DNA from: Tissierellaceae bacterium
GTDB lineage: Bacteria; Bacillota; Clostridia; Tissierellales; Tissierellaceae
Length of the DNA: 64,000 nucleotides
Assembly: GCA_023229175.1 (NCBI GenBank)
Contig: JALNZV010000007.1
Location: forward strand, 38,243-102,242
Direction of reading: 5' to 3'
Numbering within the stretch: position 1 is the stretch's first letter; each line of letters starts with the position of its first letter. Positions 36,791-44,585 of the stretch are shown piece by piece. The position numbers were made by a program, and so were the translations under genes. The notes beneath the pieces are model-generated. The model had not been told where the DNA came from. It worked only from the letters and a program-made list of their open reading frames with translations, and ran no database searches.

Positions 36791-37387
36791 ATGGTTTTAA
36801 ATAAAATGTCATGTCCGCCAAATTCAATGCCATATACAATAAAAGCAGGAGATACCTTTTTCTCTATTGCAGGAACATTTGGAATATCCCTAGACGCCAT
36901 TTTGGCAGCAAATCCTGGGGTAGATCCTAATAGGTTATTTATAGGTCAGGTTATCTGTGTTCCAACACCTGGACCAGGACCGGGACCATCACCAGGACCT
37001 AGCCCTTGCCCAACACTTAGGGTAGGTAGCAGGGGGGCATCTGTCACACAACTGCAAACATTGCTGAGAAATGCAGGCTTCGACCCAGGACCCATAGATG
37101 GAATCTTTGGCACTAGAACTCAGGCAGCTGTAATAGCATTTCAAAGAAGCAGAGGACTAGTACCAGATGGGATAGTAGGTATCAATACTTGGACTGCACT
37201 GGGTGTACAATGTGCTCCTAGTACCACATGTCCACAGGGCACCTTTGCTTATACTATTCGCTCTGGCGATACCTTATATTTTTTAAGTATTAGATACCAC
37301 ACCACTGTAGATGCCATCATGAGGGCAAATCCAGGTATCAATCCAAATAACCTGCAAGTTGGGCAAGTAATCTGTATACCAAATTAA
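36791..37387 (+). CDS. LysM and peptidoglycan-binding domain protein
   Basis: Domain order is LysM (about residues 14-57), a Pro/Gly linker (58-75), a PG_binding_1 domain (about 77-130, with GSRGASVTQLQTLLRNAGFDPG and DGIVGINTWTALG) and a second LysM (about 148-197). No signal peptide is visible, as in many LysM proteins of spore layers or those exported by other means. Function is probably cell wall or spore cortex binding. Length is 198 residues. Confidence 0.9.
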   Translation: MVLNKMSCPPNSMPYTIKAGDTFFSIAGTFGISLDAILAANPGVDPNRLFIGQVICVPTPGPGPGPSPGPSPCPTLRVGSRGASVTQLQTLLRNAGFDPGPIDGIFGTRTQAAVIAFQRSRGLVPDGIVGINTWTALGVQCAPSTTCPQGTFAYTIRSGDTLYFLSIRYHTTVDAIMRANPGINPNNLQVGQVICIPN

Positions 37388-37399
37388 AATAATGTAAAA

Positions 37400-37441
37400 T
37401 AATACTCCATAATTTACGAATGTAAAGTATGGAGTATTTTT
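37400..37441. terminator. Bidirectional terminator between LysM gene and pyridoxamine kinase
   Basis: A long stem pairs AATACTCCATA (37401-37411) with TATGGAGTATT (37428-37438), extended internally by TTAC/GTAA, with T-runs on both strands. It includes the stop codon of the minus-strand gene. Confidence 0.82.
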
Positions 37442-38256
37442 TCAATTAAAATCCCTTCTCTTTTAAGATAATCATATTTACAACTTTCTTTAATTCCATT
37501 TAGTATAAAGTTTACACTTTTATTTAGTGCAGTTTCAAGGCTATCATTCATTAATAAACTGCCAATAATTACACTGGTAAAAGCATCCCCTGTACCTAAG
37601 AAATTTACATTGATGTAATCAGTTCTTACATTTAAAAATAAATCTTTAGACTTATCATATGCGTATACATTAATTTTATCATTACTCGAAATATCAGGTA
37701 CACTAGTTATTATTACAATATCAGGGCCAAGATTAGATAATTTGAGCAGTATTTCCTTGATTTCAGATTCGGTGAAATTAGAAGAATATTCTTCGCCAAG
37801 CAAATAGATAGCTTCTGTAAGATTAGGTGTGATAATATCTGCCTTGGAAACCAAAATCCTAATTTTTTCAACAAGATCCTTATTAATAGTAGGGTAAAGT
37901 TTACCTTCATCACCTAAAACAGGGTCAACCACAAGCAAGGTAAATTCAGTTTTGAAACTTTCAATAAATTTTAAGATAATGTCTACTTGATTTCCAGAAC
38001 CTAAAAATCCGCTATAGATGCAATCAAATTTTACCTGAGTCTTTTTCCAGTGTAATAAATATTCTTCCATGGTAGTTGTCAAATCTACAAAAGAAAAGTC
38101 TTTGTATCCAGCAGTATTACTTGATAATATGGCAGTAGGAAAAGGACATACTTGAATGCCCATACATGATAGAATTGGAATTACCGCAGAAAGCGATGAT
38201 CTTCCTAACCCAGATAAATCATGGATTGCGGCAACCTTTTTAACTGGATTTTCCAT
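37414..38256 (-). CDS. Pyridoxamine/pyridoxal kinase
   Basis: A ribokinase-fold vitamin B6 kinase. HDLSGLGRSSLSAVIPILSCMGIQVCPFPTAILS near the N-terminus, DPVLGDEGKLY near residue 127 and the ATP-site GTGDAFTS near residue 232 are visible. The 280-residue protein matches the Firmicute pyridoxamine kinase family. GGAGAGGTGGAG precedes the ATG. It lies 14 bases after the radical SAM gene on the same strand, so they may be co-transcribed. Confidence 0.9.
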   Translation of the reverse strand: MENPVKKVAAIHDLSGLGRSSLSAVIPILSCMGIQVCPFPTAILSSNTAGYKDFSFVDLTTTMEEYLLHWKKTQVKFDCIYSGFLGSGNQVDIILKFIESFKTEFTLLVVDPVLGDEGKLYPTINKDLVEKIRILVSKADIITPNLTEAIYLLGEEYSSNFTESEIKEILLKLSNLGPDIVIITSVPDISSNDKINVYAYDKSKDLFLNVRTDYINVNFLGTGDAFTSVIIGSLLMNDSLETALNKSVNFILNGIKESCKYDYLKREGILIEKILHTLHS

Positions 38257-38270
38257 GACTCCACCTCTCC

Positions 38271-39197
38271 TTATTTTAATCTATATGTCATATAATTTTT
38301 GTAGTCAATTACTTCAATATTTTTATCAGCAGATAATCTTTTTAAAAAATTGTCAATATCTTTATTGTTTCTTTTTTCTAGAAATGTTTTGAGCTCGAAT
38401 TGATTCATGGGATGTCTCTTGATAATACTGAGTATAGCTTTATAGTCGTCTTCAATTTCGCTATAAAAACCTTCTGACACTAACTTATCAATAGATATGC
38501 CACCTAATATGGAAATAGCCTCATTTAGGCTTTCATTAGAAGGAGGTAGCACAAAAGATTCGGCAGGTGGACGAACAGGCACATTAAGATATAATCTTTC
38601 ATAGTTGATTTTTTTCAAGATATCCTTGAGCCTTAAATAAAAGTTTTTGTTGTCGTTGATACCTTTTATAATCATAGTTTCTATCCAAAGCTGACCTTTG
38701 AAATCTTTGGAAAAGTCAATTAGACCTTCAACCATATTGTCAAATGAAATATCTCCATGTGGTCTATTAATAGTTTTAAAAGTTGATTTATCAACGGCAT
38801 CTAGAGATGGCAGTACTATATCAGCCTCCAATAAATCATCTCTTATGGATGGAATACTTAATAAAGCACCATTTGTTATTATAGCTATAGGTTTATCAGT
38901 GAATTTCTTTAGTTCCCTAATTAAATTACCTATTCCAAGATATAAAAGAGGTTCACCTTCACCTACTATGGTAATTACATCGAAATCAATGTCTTTGATA
39001 AGATACTTCTTAAACTCGCCGATAATACTCGAGAGTTCAAAAAAAGCAATCTGCTGATTAACCATTTTTTTTGTACGACCTAGTTGACAATATATACAAG
39101 AATAATTACAATGGCCTTTAGGTATTGGACTGATGCCTAAAGATAATCCCATTCTCCTTGAAGGAACAGGACCATAGACATAATAAAAAGTTGACAT
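38271..39197 (-). CDS. Radical SAM protein of unknown function
   Basis: The N-terminus has YGPVPSRRMGLSLGISPIP followed by the cluster motif CNYSCIYCQLG (about residue 30-40), and the SAM-binding GEGEPLLY near 80. The C-terminal third (about 230-308) looks like a winged-helix region. This family is widespread in Clostridia and is often annotated as a wyosine-type or MoaA-like radical SAM protein; the substrate is unknown. GGAGGTG precedes the start. Confidence 0.85.
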   Translation of the reverse strand: MSTFYYVYGPVPSRRMGLSLGISPIPKGHCNYSCIYCQLGRTKKMVNQQIAFFELSSIIGEFKKYLIKDIDFDVITIVGEGEPLLYLGIGNLIRELKKFTDKPIAIITNGALLSIPSIRDDLLEADIVLPSLDAVDKSTFKTINRPHGDISFDNMVEGLIDFSKDFKGQLWIETMIIKGINDNKNFYLRLKDILKKINYERLYLNVPVRPPAESFVLPPSNESLNEAISILGGISIDKLVSEGFYSEIEDDYKAILSIIKRHPMNQFELKTFLEKRNNKDIDNFLKRLSADKNIEVIDYKNYMTYRLK

Positions 39198-39333
39198 ATA
39201 AACACCTCCGATTCAAAATGTACCAGTACAGTAATTATTGTGTACCCATCTTCTTCAAGTATACAATATTTAACTATAAAAAGTCAACTATTTCCAATCA
39301 AATAAGATGATACTAACTATCATATGGTAATGG

Positions 39334-39362
39334 TTGTCAATTGATAACAAATAAGATATAAT
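39334..39362 (+). promoter_or_regulatory. Promoter of the KaiC-like gene
   Basis: TTGTCA (39334-39339) and a perfect TATAAT (39357-39362) are spaced by 17 bases. The rest of the 233-base intergenic region contains no gene. Confidence 0.75.
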
Positions 39363-39430
39363 AGAAACACACCTGCTAAAATTATATCAAACAGCCAAAC
39401 TACATAATAAAAAAATATGGAGGGATAGTT

Positions 39431-40195
39431 TTGAAAAATCTTAAACTAGAAGAAAAATGGCTAAATGATATGATTCCGCAAGGATTACCATATCCAAGTT
39501 CCACATTGATAAGTGGACCAGGTGGTACAGGCAAACCATTAATAGGATTTGCTTTTATCTACAATTGGCTAAGGAATGGAGGGAAAGTAATATTTGTTGC
39601 ATTACAATACCCTGATACTAGATTTGTAAGGGAAACCTTAGAAAAATTATATAATCTAAATATGGACCATTATCAAGAACGAGTGGTATATGTTCAAGCA
39701 GATTTTGAGTCTGAAGAAATGAAGGTCTTAGATGGAAATATAATAAATGTTAATCTTGCCAAGCCAGAAGTATGGCAAGAGGTAATAGATAAAGCAGAAG
39801 GCATAATGGTTTCATCTGATGAGCAGGAGACATTAGGTACTATGGTATTTGCTGCAGCTTTAAATTTATTGCTATTTTCTCCCACATATAAAGATGTACA
39901 TTTAAAAAATCTAGAAAGTTTTTTGAAAGCAAATGATGAGAAATCATACTTATTCACAGTTAGTACCACTATGTTTAAGGAAGAAATAGAAAGGTTAGAA
40001 AAGGCTGCTGACAATTTAATGTTTGCTGAGATGGGTGAGGAGATGCAGATGTATTTGGGAATTGAACGAATGGCAAATCAGGACATTGTATTAAATGAAA
40101 GGGAGGTACCATTTGCCAAAGAGTTGCTTACGGAAATTAAGGAGATTGCCGACTACTCAAGGAAAAAGGTAATCCCAACTCTAAAAAAGATTTAA
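39431..40195 (+). CDS. KaiC/RecA-like ATPase domain protein with altered Walker A
   Basis: A 254-residue RecA-fold protein resembling archaeal KaiC-like ATPases: MIPQGLPYPSSTLISGPGGTGKP at the N-terminus, then KVIFVALQYPDT and strand-helix repeats. The P-loop reads GPGGTGKP, in which the usual Ser/Thr after the Lys is Pro, so normal Mg-ATP binding may be weakened. The TTG start follows GGAGGGATAG. The partner is unknown. It lies just before the tRNA-Sec duplication. Confidence 0.65.
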   Translation: MKNLKLEEKWLNDMIPQGLPYPSSTLISGPGGTGKPLIGFAFIYNWLRNGGKVIFVALQYPDTRFVRETLEKLYNLNMDHYQERVVYVQADFESEEMKVLDGNIINVNLAKPEVWQEVIDKAEGIMVSSDEQETLGTMVFAAALNLLLFSPTYKDVHLKNLESFLKANDEKSYLFTVSTTMFKEEIERLEKAADNLMFAEMGEEMQMYLGIERMANQDIVLNEREVPFAKELLTEIKEIADYSRKKVIPTLKKI

Positions 40196-40217
40196 TTTAA
40201 ATTGACTAGGGGACACA

Positions 40218-40323
40218 CCCTTGACACAAAAGTAAAACCTACTATAATATACTAGTGTCAAGTATCACAAGAATTTTATGGGGGTAGATGGGTGCTGGTG
40301 TGCCCACTGGTCTTCAAAACCAG
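40218..40323 (+). repeat. Upstream copy of the tRNA-Sec promoter and 5' half (direct repeat A)
   Basis: These 106 bases match 42259-42364 with only two differences that I see (A/G before the -10 box and A/G at tRNA position 4). The copy contains TTGACA (40221-40226), TATAAT (40243-40248) with 16-base spacing, and the tRNA-Sec sequence up to the end of the anticodon stem. Similarity stops at 40323. Confidence 0.93.
40280..40323 (+). pseudogene. Truncated tRNA-Sec (5' half only)
   Basis: The acceptor 5' strand, D arm and full anticodon arm with TCA are present, but the variable arm, T arm and 3' acceptor strand are missing. An A-to-G change at position 4 is also seen. It cannot make a functional tRNA, although its promoter looks intact. 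Confidence 0.88.
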
Positions 40324-40389
40324 TATGACACCCTATAAACGTTGAAAAACAGCTAAATAAAAACGGCAAGAGAGGCTAAAAACCCAACT

Positions 40390-40422
40390 TTGACACACAA
40401 TTGACACACCAACGACACAACG
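40390..40422 (+). repeat. Three 11-bp direct repeats of the TTGACACACAA type
   Basis: TTGACACACAA, TTGACACACCA and ACGACACAACG lie end to end. The same core (TTGACACAA) occurs at the -35 region of the tRNA-Sec promoter. The spacing of one helical turn suits protein binding, for example integrase arm sites or an operator. No integrase gene is present. Confidence 0.65.
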
Positions 40423-40450
40423 AAAAATTAATATATATTTTAATACATAA

Positions 40451-40477
40451 CCCGTCTTGTAAAAGGCGGGATTTTTT
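40451..40477 (+). terminator. Terminator in the tRNA-Sec 5'-copy region
   Basis: A CCCGTCTT / AAGGCGGG stem (one T-G pair), four-base loop and six T residues. It would end transcripts from the duplicated promoter. Confidence 0.8.
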
Positions 40478-40485
40478 ATTGTCAT

Positions 40486-40535
40486 CCTGAGACCCACACT
40501 GTCATTCCGAGTGAAACGAGGAATCTTATCTTTTG
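40486..40535. repeat. Dispersed-repeat-like motif
   Basis: The sequence CATTCCGAGTGAAACGAGGA resembles a short palindromic repeat seen dispersed in many clostridial genomes. A related ATGAAACGAGGAATGAATTG is found at 40772-40791. In this window only these two partial copies are evident, so the repeat class is inferred. Confidence 0.4.
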
Positions 40536-40612
40536 TCGATATAACCATTTACAAAACGAATGATATATGTCAGACTATAATCGTTCAATTAATGAAGGAT
40601 ACAAGAGAATAG

Positions 40613-40753
40613 ATGAAATTTTTTAGTCCTACATCAGAATTAAAAGAATTATTACTATTACAACATATAGAAAAAAAATCCAGATACAACACAAAAAGAA
40701 ATAGCTAATGTAATAGATGGAGCCCCATCTATGGTCAATTATTTAGGTAGATC
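40613..40753 (+). pseudogene. Frameshifted N-terminal fragment of a winged-helix regulator
   Basis: From ATG 40613 the frame encodes MKFFSPTSELKELLLLQHIE. After an A-run at about 40670 a shift of one base restores NPDTTQKEIANVIDGAPSM, typical of a MarR-like winged helix found in clostridial regulators. It then ends in unrelated DNA. It is a broken gene fragment next to the tRNA-Sec duplication junction. Confidence 0.7.
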
Positions 40754-40756
40754 TAT

Positions 40757-40812
40757 CGTTGCACACCGTTATGAAACGAGGAATGAATTGTCACCTGAAA
40801 GTGCAACGACAA
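40757..40812. repeat. Inverted repeat CGTTGCAC / GTGCAACG
   Basis: Eight-base arms at about 40756-40763 and 40800-40807 flank a 36-base spacer, and a third partial copy (CGTTGCA) is found at about 40830. It lies between the regulator fragment and the AlbA-type gene; it may be an operator or the end of a small element. Confidence 0.5.
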
Positions 40813-40890
40813 ATAAAACGATGGGATAATCGTTGCAAAACTATAATATTTATGGTAAGGTTATACTATAAATATTCTGGAGGTGTGTTT

Positions 40891-42165
40891 ATGGATGATA
40901 AGGAGAAATACAACTTGGAATTCAAAGTAGAAATCACAAGAACTTTTCTGAAGACTGTCAGTGCATATGCTAATTATAATGACGGAGAAATAATATTCGG
41001 TGTTGATGATAATGGGGACCCAGTAGGTATAAATGAAGCAAAAGATGAATCCATAAGAGTAGAGAATATGATAAATGATTCTATAGCTCCTGTTCCTAAT
41101 TTCGATATAGAAACCAGAGAGCTAGAAGGCAAGACAATTATTGCATTAATAGTAAAAAAGGGTAAGGATACGCCCTATTATTATCAAGGAAAGGCTTATA
41201 AAAGGTCTGATACTTCTACAGTAGAGGTGGATAGATTTGAGCTACGAAGGTTAGCTATAGAAGGAATAAATATGGATTATGAGGAAAGAAAAGCATCTTG
41301 TCAAGATTTAAATTTTAATGTACTAGAATCTAAATTAAAAGAAAAGGCTGGGGTAGAAAAAGTTAATCTAGATGTTTTAAAAACCCTAAATTTATTTAGC
41401 AGAGATGGATATTACAACATCGCAGGAGAATTATTAGCGGACAGTAATAATATAGCTTTTTCAGGAATTGATATAGTGAGGTTTGGAAAAGACACTAATA
41501 TAATTCTTTATAGGGAGACTATCAGTAACAAATCTTTATTGGCACAATATGATAGGGCAGTGGAGATTTTTGAACAATACTACCTATATGAAGAAATAGA
41601 AGGCTATAAGCGAATGAAAAAGGAGCTAATACCAAGAGAAGCCTTTAGAGAATCCTTAGCTAACTCAATAGTCCATAGAGTCTGGGATATAAATTCCTAT
41701 ACCCAAATAGCCATGTATGAAGACAGGATAGAAATTAATTCTCCAGGAGGATTGCCTAAGGGTATTTCGGAGGAAGAATATTTATATGGAAATATTTCAA
41801 TTTTAAGAAACCCTATAATTGCAGGTGTTTTCCATAGGTTAGATATCATAGAGAAGTTTGGAACAGGTATAGCGAGAATTAATGAAGAATATACACATAG
41901 CATATCGAAACCATCTTTTGATGTAAGTGAAAACAATATAAAGATAGTTTTGCCAATTACTGAAATTGGTAAATTGAATTTAAGTGGTGATGAAATGCTT
42001 GTTTATAGAATCTTTAAAGAAGAAATTGAGCTTTCACGATCAGAGATAGACTTAAAATCTGGGTTTGAAAAGTCAAAAACCCTTAGGATTATTAGTGGTC
42101 TTATTGATAAAAATATTATCCAGAGGATGGGTAGTGGTGCTGGAACAACTTATAGATTAAAATAA
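40891..42165 (+). CDS. AlbA_2/Schlafen-type putative ATP-dependent transcriptional regulator
   Basis: The N-terminal AlbA_2 domain (about residues 1-125) carries YNLEFKVEITRTFLKTVSAYANYNDGEIIFGVDDNG and the GKAYKRSDTSTVEVDR segment. A middle GHKL/HATPase-like region follows (REAFRESLANSIVHRVWD and INSPGGLPKG), then a C-terminal winged helix (about 350-424). This architecture is annotated as a transcriptional regulator or helicase-like protein and is common on mobile and defence islands. ATG at 40891 follows CTGGAGGTG. The gene is bracketed by the two copies of the tRNA-Sec 5' half, so it is probably acquired. Confidence 0.85.
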   Translation: MDDKEKYNLEFKVEITRTFLKTVSAYANYNDGEIIFGVDDNGDPVGINEAKDESIRVENMINDSIAPVPNFDIETRELEGKTIIALIVKKGKDTPYYYQGKAYKRSDTSTVEVDRFELRRLAIEGINMDYEERKASCQDLNFNVLESKLKEKAGVEKVNLDVLKTLNLFSRDGYYNIAGELLADSNNIAFSGIDIVRFGKDTNIILYRETISNKSLLAQYDRAVEIFEQYYLYEEIEGYKRMKKELIPREAFRESLANSIVHRVWDINSYTQIAMYEDRIEINSPGGLPKGISEEEYLYGNISILRNPIIAGVFHRLDIIEKFGTGIARINEEYTHSISKPSFDVSENNIKIVLPITEIGKLNLSGDEMLVYRIFKEEIELSRSEIDLKSGFEKSKTLRIISGLIDKNIIQRMGSGAGTTYRLK

Positions 42166-42258
42166 ACTAAAAAAGCTATTAGAGCAGGAAATTGCAGAAA
42201 AGTATCAATAGAATGTGGCAGTGGAGCATCGGGGGGAGAAAAACTGACTAAAAATCTG

Positions 42259-42364
42259 CCCTTGACACAAAAGTAAAACCTGCTATAATATACTAGTGTC
42301 AAGTATCACAAGAATTTTATGGGAGTAGATGGGTGCTGGTGTGCCCACTGGTCTTCAAAACCAG
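42259..42364 (+). repeat. Functional copy of direct repeat A (tRNA-Sec promoter and 5' half)
   Basis: The partner of 40218-40323, displaced by 2,041 bases. This copy continues into the complete tRNA-Sec gene. Confidence 0.93.
42262..42289 (+). promoter_or_regulatory. tRNA-Sec promoter
   Basis: Perfect TTGACA (42262-42267) and TATAAT (42284-42289) boxes with a 16-base spacer, about 30 bases before the tRNA. Confidence 0.9.
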
Positions 42365-42417
42365 CTTGAGGCGTTAGGAGCGTCTTAGGTGAGTTCGATT
42401 CTCACATACTCCCGCCA
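42321..42417 (+). tRNA. selC: tRNA-Sec (anticodon TCA)
   Basis: The 97-base gene folds as a bacterial selenocysteine tRNA. The acceptor pairs GGGAGTA with TACTCCC and ends in GCCA. The D stem has six pairs with a four-base loop (GGGTGC / GTGCCC), and the anticodon arm is CTGGT-CTTCAAA-ACCAG. A long variable arm pairs AGGCG with CGTCT, and the T arm is GTGAG-TTCGATT-CTCAC. The long variable arm, six-pair D stem and UCA anticodon are diagnostic. It serves selD here and SelB. Both ends of the gene are duplicated nearby. Confidence 0.96.
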
Positions 42418-42446
42418 CAAGAAAAAAGCGACCTAGGTCGCTTTTT
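42399..42446 (+). repeat. Direct repeat B, tRNA-Sec 3' end plus terminator (first copy)
   Basis: The 3' T-stem strand, acceptor strand, CCA and terminator hairpin. The first 22 bases match 43036-43057 exactly, then one mismatch and the hairpin follow. Confidence 0.9.
42425..42446 (+). terminator. tRNA-Sec terminator
   Basis: The palindrome GCGACCTAGGTCGC is flanked by A and T runs (AAAAAGCGACC / GGTCGCTTTTT). It functions on both strands and so may also end the hicB transcript. Confidence 0.88.
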
Positions 42447-42499
42447 AATCATTTTCGCCATTGTATATTAAATGTCTTATAAAACTAAGTGAGTTTCAA

Positions 42500-42904
42500 T
42501 TAATTATCTAGTCCTAGATATTCTTTTAAAGCTGATTGCAAAACTTGAGAGAAATTAACTTTATTTTCTTCTGCAAGTTTGTTAAGCCATTGAGGAATAG
42601 TTAATGTTTTCTTTACAGATAGGTTTTCTATGGCGGGGCGAATTAAGGGCATATAAACTTCAACTAATACTGCCCTTTGATTTATGTCTAAGGGTACCTT
42701 ATTTAAAGGAGTAGGGTCGGGAATTTCATCGCTGTCATCTTCAAGGCCATATAAATGAAGACCCATGGCATCCTTGGCCATATACATAGCTTCTTCATCT
42801 GTATCTGCACAAGAAAAACATCCAGGTAGATCGGGGAACGAAACTGATATTCCATCATCATCATAATTAAATACTGCTGGATACATATATTTGTCTTTTT
42901 TCAT
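42500..42904 (-). CDS. HicB-like antitoxin (lone, no HicA seen)
   Basis: The 134-residue protein has an N-terminal HicB domain (YPAVFNYDDDGISVSFPDLPGCFSCADTDEEAMYMAKDAM, about residues 6-48) and a C-terminal ribbon-helix-helix region (KKTLTIPQWLNKLAEENKVNFSQVLQSALKEYL). The start at 42904 has AAGGAGACC upstream; the longer frame to 42961 lacks a site. HicB is normally paired with the RNase toxin HicA, but no small HicA-like frame is visible between the two repeats. The gene lies entirely between copies of the tRNA-Sec 3' end, which is typical of island cargo. Confidence 0.85.
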   Translation of the reverse strand: MKKDKYMYPAVFNYDDDGISVSFPDLPGCFSCADTDEEAMYMAKDAMGLHLYGLEDDSDEIPDPTPLNKVPLDINQRAVLVEVYMPLIRPAIENLSVKKTLTIPQWLNKLAEENKVNFSQVLQSALKEYLGLDN

Positions 42905-43035
42905 TACAGGTCTCCTTTCTCTTAAAATTCGAAAGCAAAAGGAACTAATCTTTGATATCAATTCCTGCTTGTTTTAAAATGCTAAAAACTGTATTTCAAC
43001 ATTATAACACGTATAAAAATACGTGTCAATCAATT

Positions 43036-43083
43036 TTCTCACATACTCCCGCCACAACAAAAAAGCGACCTAGGTCGCTTTTT
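43036..43083 (+). repeat. Direct repeat B, second copy of the tRNA-Sec 3' end plus terminator
   Basis: A copy of 42399-42446 displaced by 637 bases, with one mismatch visible in the spacer before the hairpin. It keeps the T-stem end, acceptor strand, CCA and terminator, but no upstream tRNA. The terminator lies directly after the kynU stop codon. Confidence 0.9.
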
Positions 43084-44366
43084 TATACTACGAGTGCTCT
43101 TTTATCAGAGAATTTCTCGTAAGTTTTTTCTGTAACTATTTCTTCCAATATATCCACTACCTTGTGTACATCTTCAAAAGAATTATATAGGGCAACAGGT
43201 GCAAGCCTTATGACATTTGGCTCACGGAAATCAGGTATTACATTTTTTTCCTTTAGTGCCAAGCTAATTCTATAAGCATCGTCGTGCTCAAGGGCGATAT
43301 GTCCACCACGTCTATTGTGATCCTTTAAGGTGCCATTTTTGAAACCATATTTCTCTAATCTATTTTCAATCAAGAAAACTAAATAGTCCGTTAAGAATAA
43401 AGACTTCTCTCGAATATTATGGATGCCAGCCGCATTAAATAGTTTAAGAACTCCCTCAATAGGTGCCATGGACAGCATATTGGGTGTACCAGTAAGCCAT
43501 GCATCTGCGTCAAGCTCTGGGTCGTGTCTGTGATCCATTAAAAATTGAGATTCTTTTTTGTTTCCAAACCAACCAGCCAAACCAGGGTCAGTGCCAAAAT
43601 GTTTCTTGTTTATATAAAGGGCTGCATTGGAGCCAGGTCCACCGGACAAATGCTTGTAAGTACACCATACAGCAAAGTCAGGGTCGACCTTTTTAAAATC
43701 GTGGGGTACAGAACCAATAGAATGACTTAAATCCCAACCTACGATTATTCCCTTGTCATGACCTGCCTTTGTCAATCTCTCCATATCAAGTAGCTGGGCA
43801 GATCTGTAGAGCACACTTGGCAATAGAGCTACTGCAACATCGTCTGTCATAGCCTCTATTATATCATCCTCTTCGATATTTCTCCCGTCCCTGGATTTTA
43901 CCACTTTAATAGCTTTATCTGGGTCCAAGCCATGTAACTTAACTTGGCTAGCTACTGCATGGGCATCAGATGGAAAATTCAACTCATCGACTAAAATCTT
44001 ATATCTCTCTCCAGTTGGTCTGTAAAATGTAGCTAGAGCAGAATGTATATTCATAGTAGTATTGTTGGTAATTGTGATTTCATTTTCGTCAGCATTGACA
44101 AGTGGTGCAGATAGGCCGCCTAAATACTGAGGGTACTTGAAATACTTGCCGTCCTTTACATTCCATATAAGGATTTTTTCTTTTTTCCATACATCTAACA
44201 TTTCCAGTAAGCTTTCCTCAGCGTCCTTGGAGCAAGCACCTAAGGAATTTCCGTCAAAATATAATTCACCTTCACCTAAATAAAATCGTTCCCTGTAGGA
44301 TTTCAGTTCATCTTTACTATCCAGTTCCTTAGCAAATTCAACACCTAATTTAAAGTTCCTTTCCAT
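43083..44366 (-). CDS. kynU: Kynureninase
   Basis: A PLP enzyme that cleaves kynurenine or 3-hydroxykynurenine to anthranilates and alanine. Family features: LYFDGNSLGACSKDA, NTTMNIHSALATFYRPT, WDLSHSIGSVPHDF and the PLP lysine in CTYKHLSGGPG (about residue 235), with TGTPNMLSMAPIEGVL following. ATG at 44366 has GGGGAATG eight bases upstream, better than 44372. No other tryptophan catabolism genes are seen. An Lrp-type regulator is divergently transcribed next to it and probably controls it. Confidence 0.92.
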   Translation of the reverse strand: MERNFKLGVEFAKELDSKDELKSYRERFYLGEGELYFDGNSLGACSKDAEESLLEMLDVWKKEKILIWNVKDGKYFKYPQYLGGLSAPLVNADENEITITNNTTMNIHSALATFYRPTGERYKILVDELNFPSDAHAVASQVKLHGLDPDKAIKVVKSRDGRNIEEDDIIEAMTDDVAVALLPSVLYRSAQLLDMERLTKAGHDKGIIVGWDLSHSIGSVPHDFKKVDPDFAVWCTYKHLSGGPGSNAALYINKKHFGTDPGLAGWFGNKKESQFLMDHRHDPELDADAWLTGTPNMLSMAPIEGVLKLFNAAGIHNIREKSLFLTDYLVFLIENRLEKYGFKNGTLKDHNRRGGHIALEHDDAYRISLALKEKNVIPDFREPNVIRLAPVALYNSFEDVHKVVDILEEIVTEKTYEKFSDKRALVV

Positions 44367-44585
44367 TTTCATTCCCCTTTCACTTAATCTTAATTAAATT
44401 ATACCAGTTTATACCTAAGTTTCAATAGTTTCTAGAATTACCATAAGCCTTTAAGTAAAGTGTCAAATTCCCTACATAATGCAAAAAAACATAAGGTAAT
44501 ATATAGTTAAGGCATTAATATTTAATGTTTAAGTTTGTGGGAATATATGTTATAATTTTCCTATAACAAAGGAGGTGTTGTTGCC

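Noticed and set aside
40280..40323. Second functional tRNA-Sec
   Set aside because: The sequence stops after the anticodon stem; the variable arm, T arm and 3' acceptor strand are absent.
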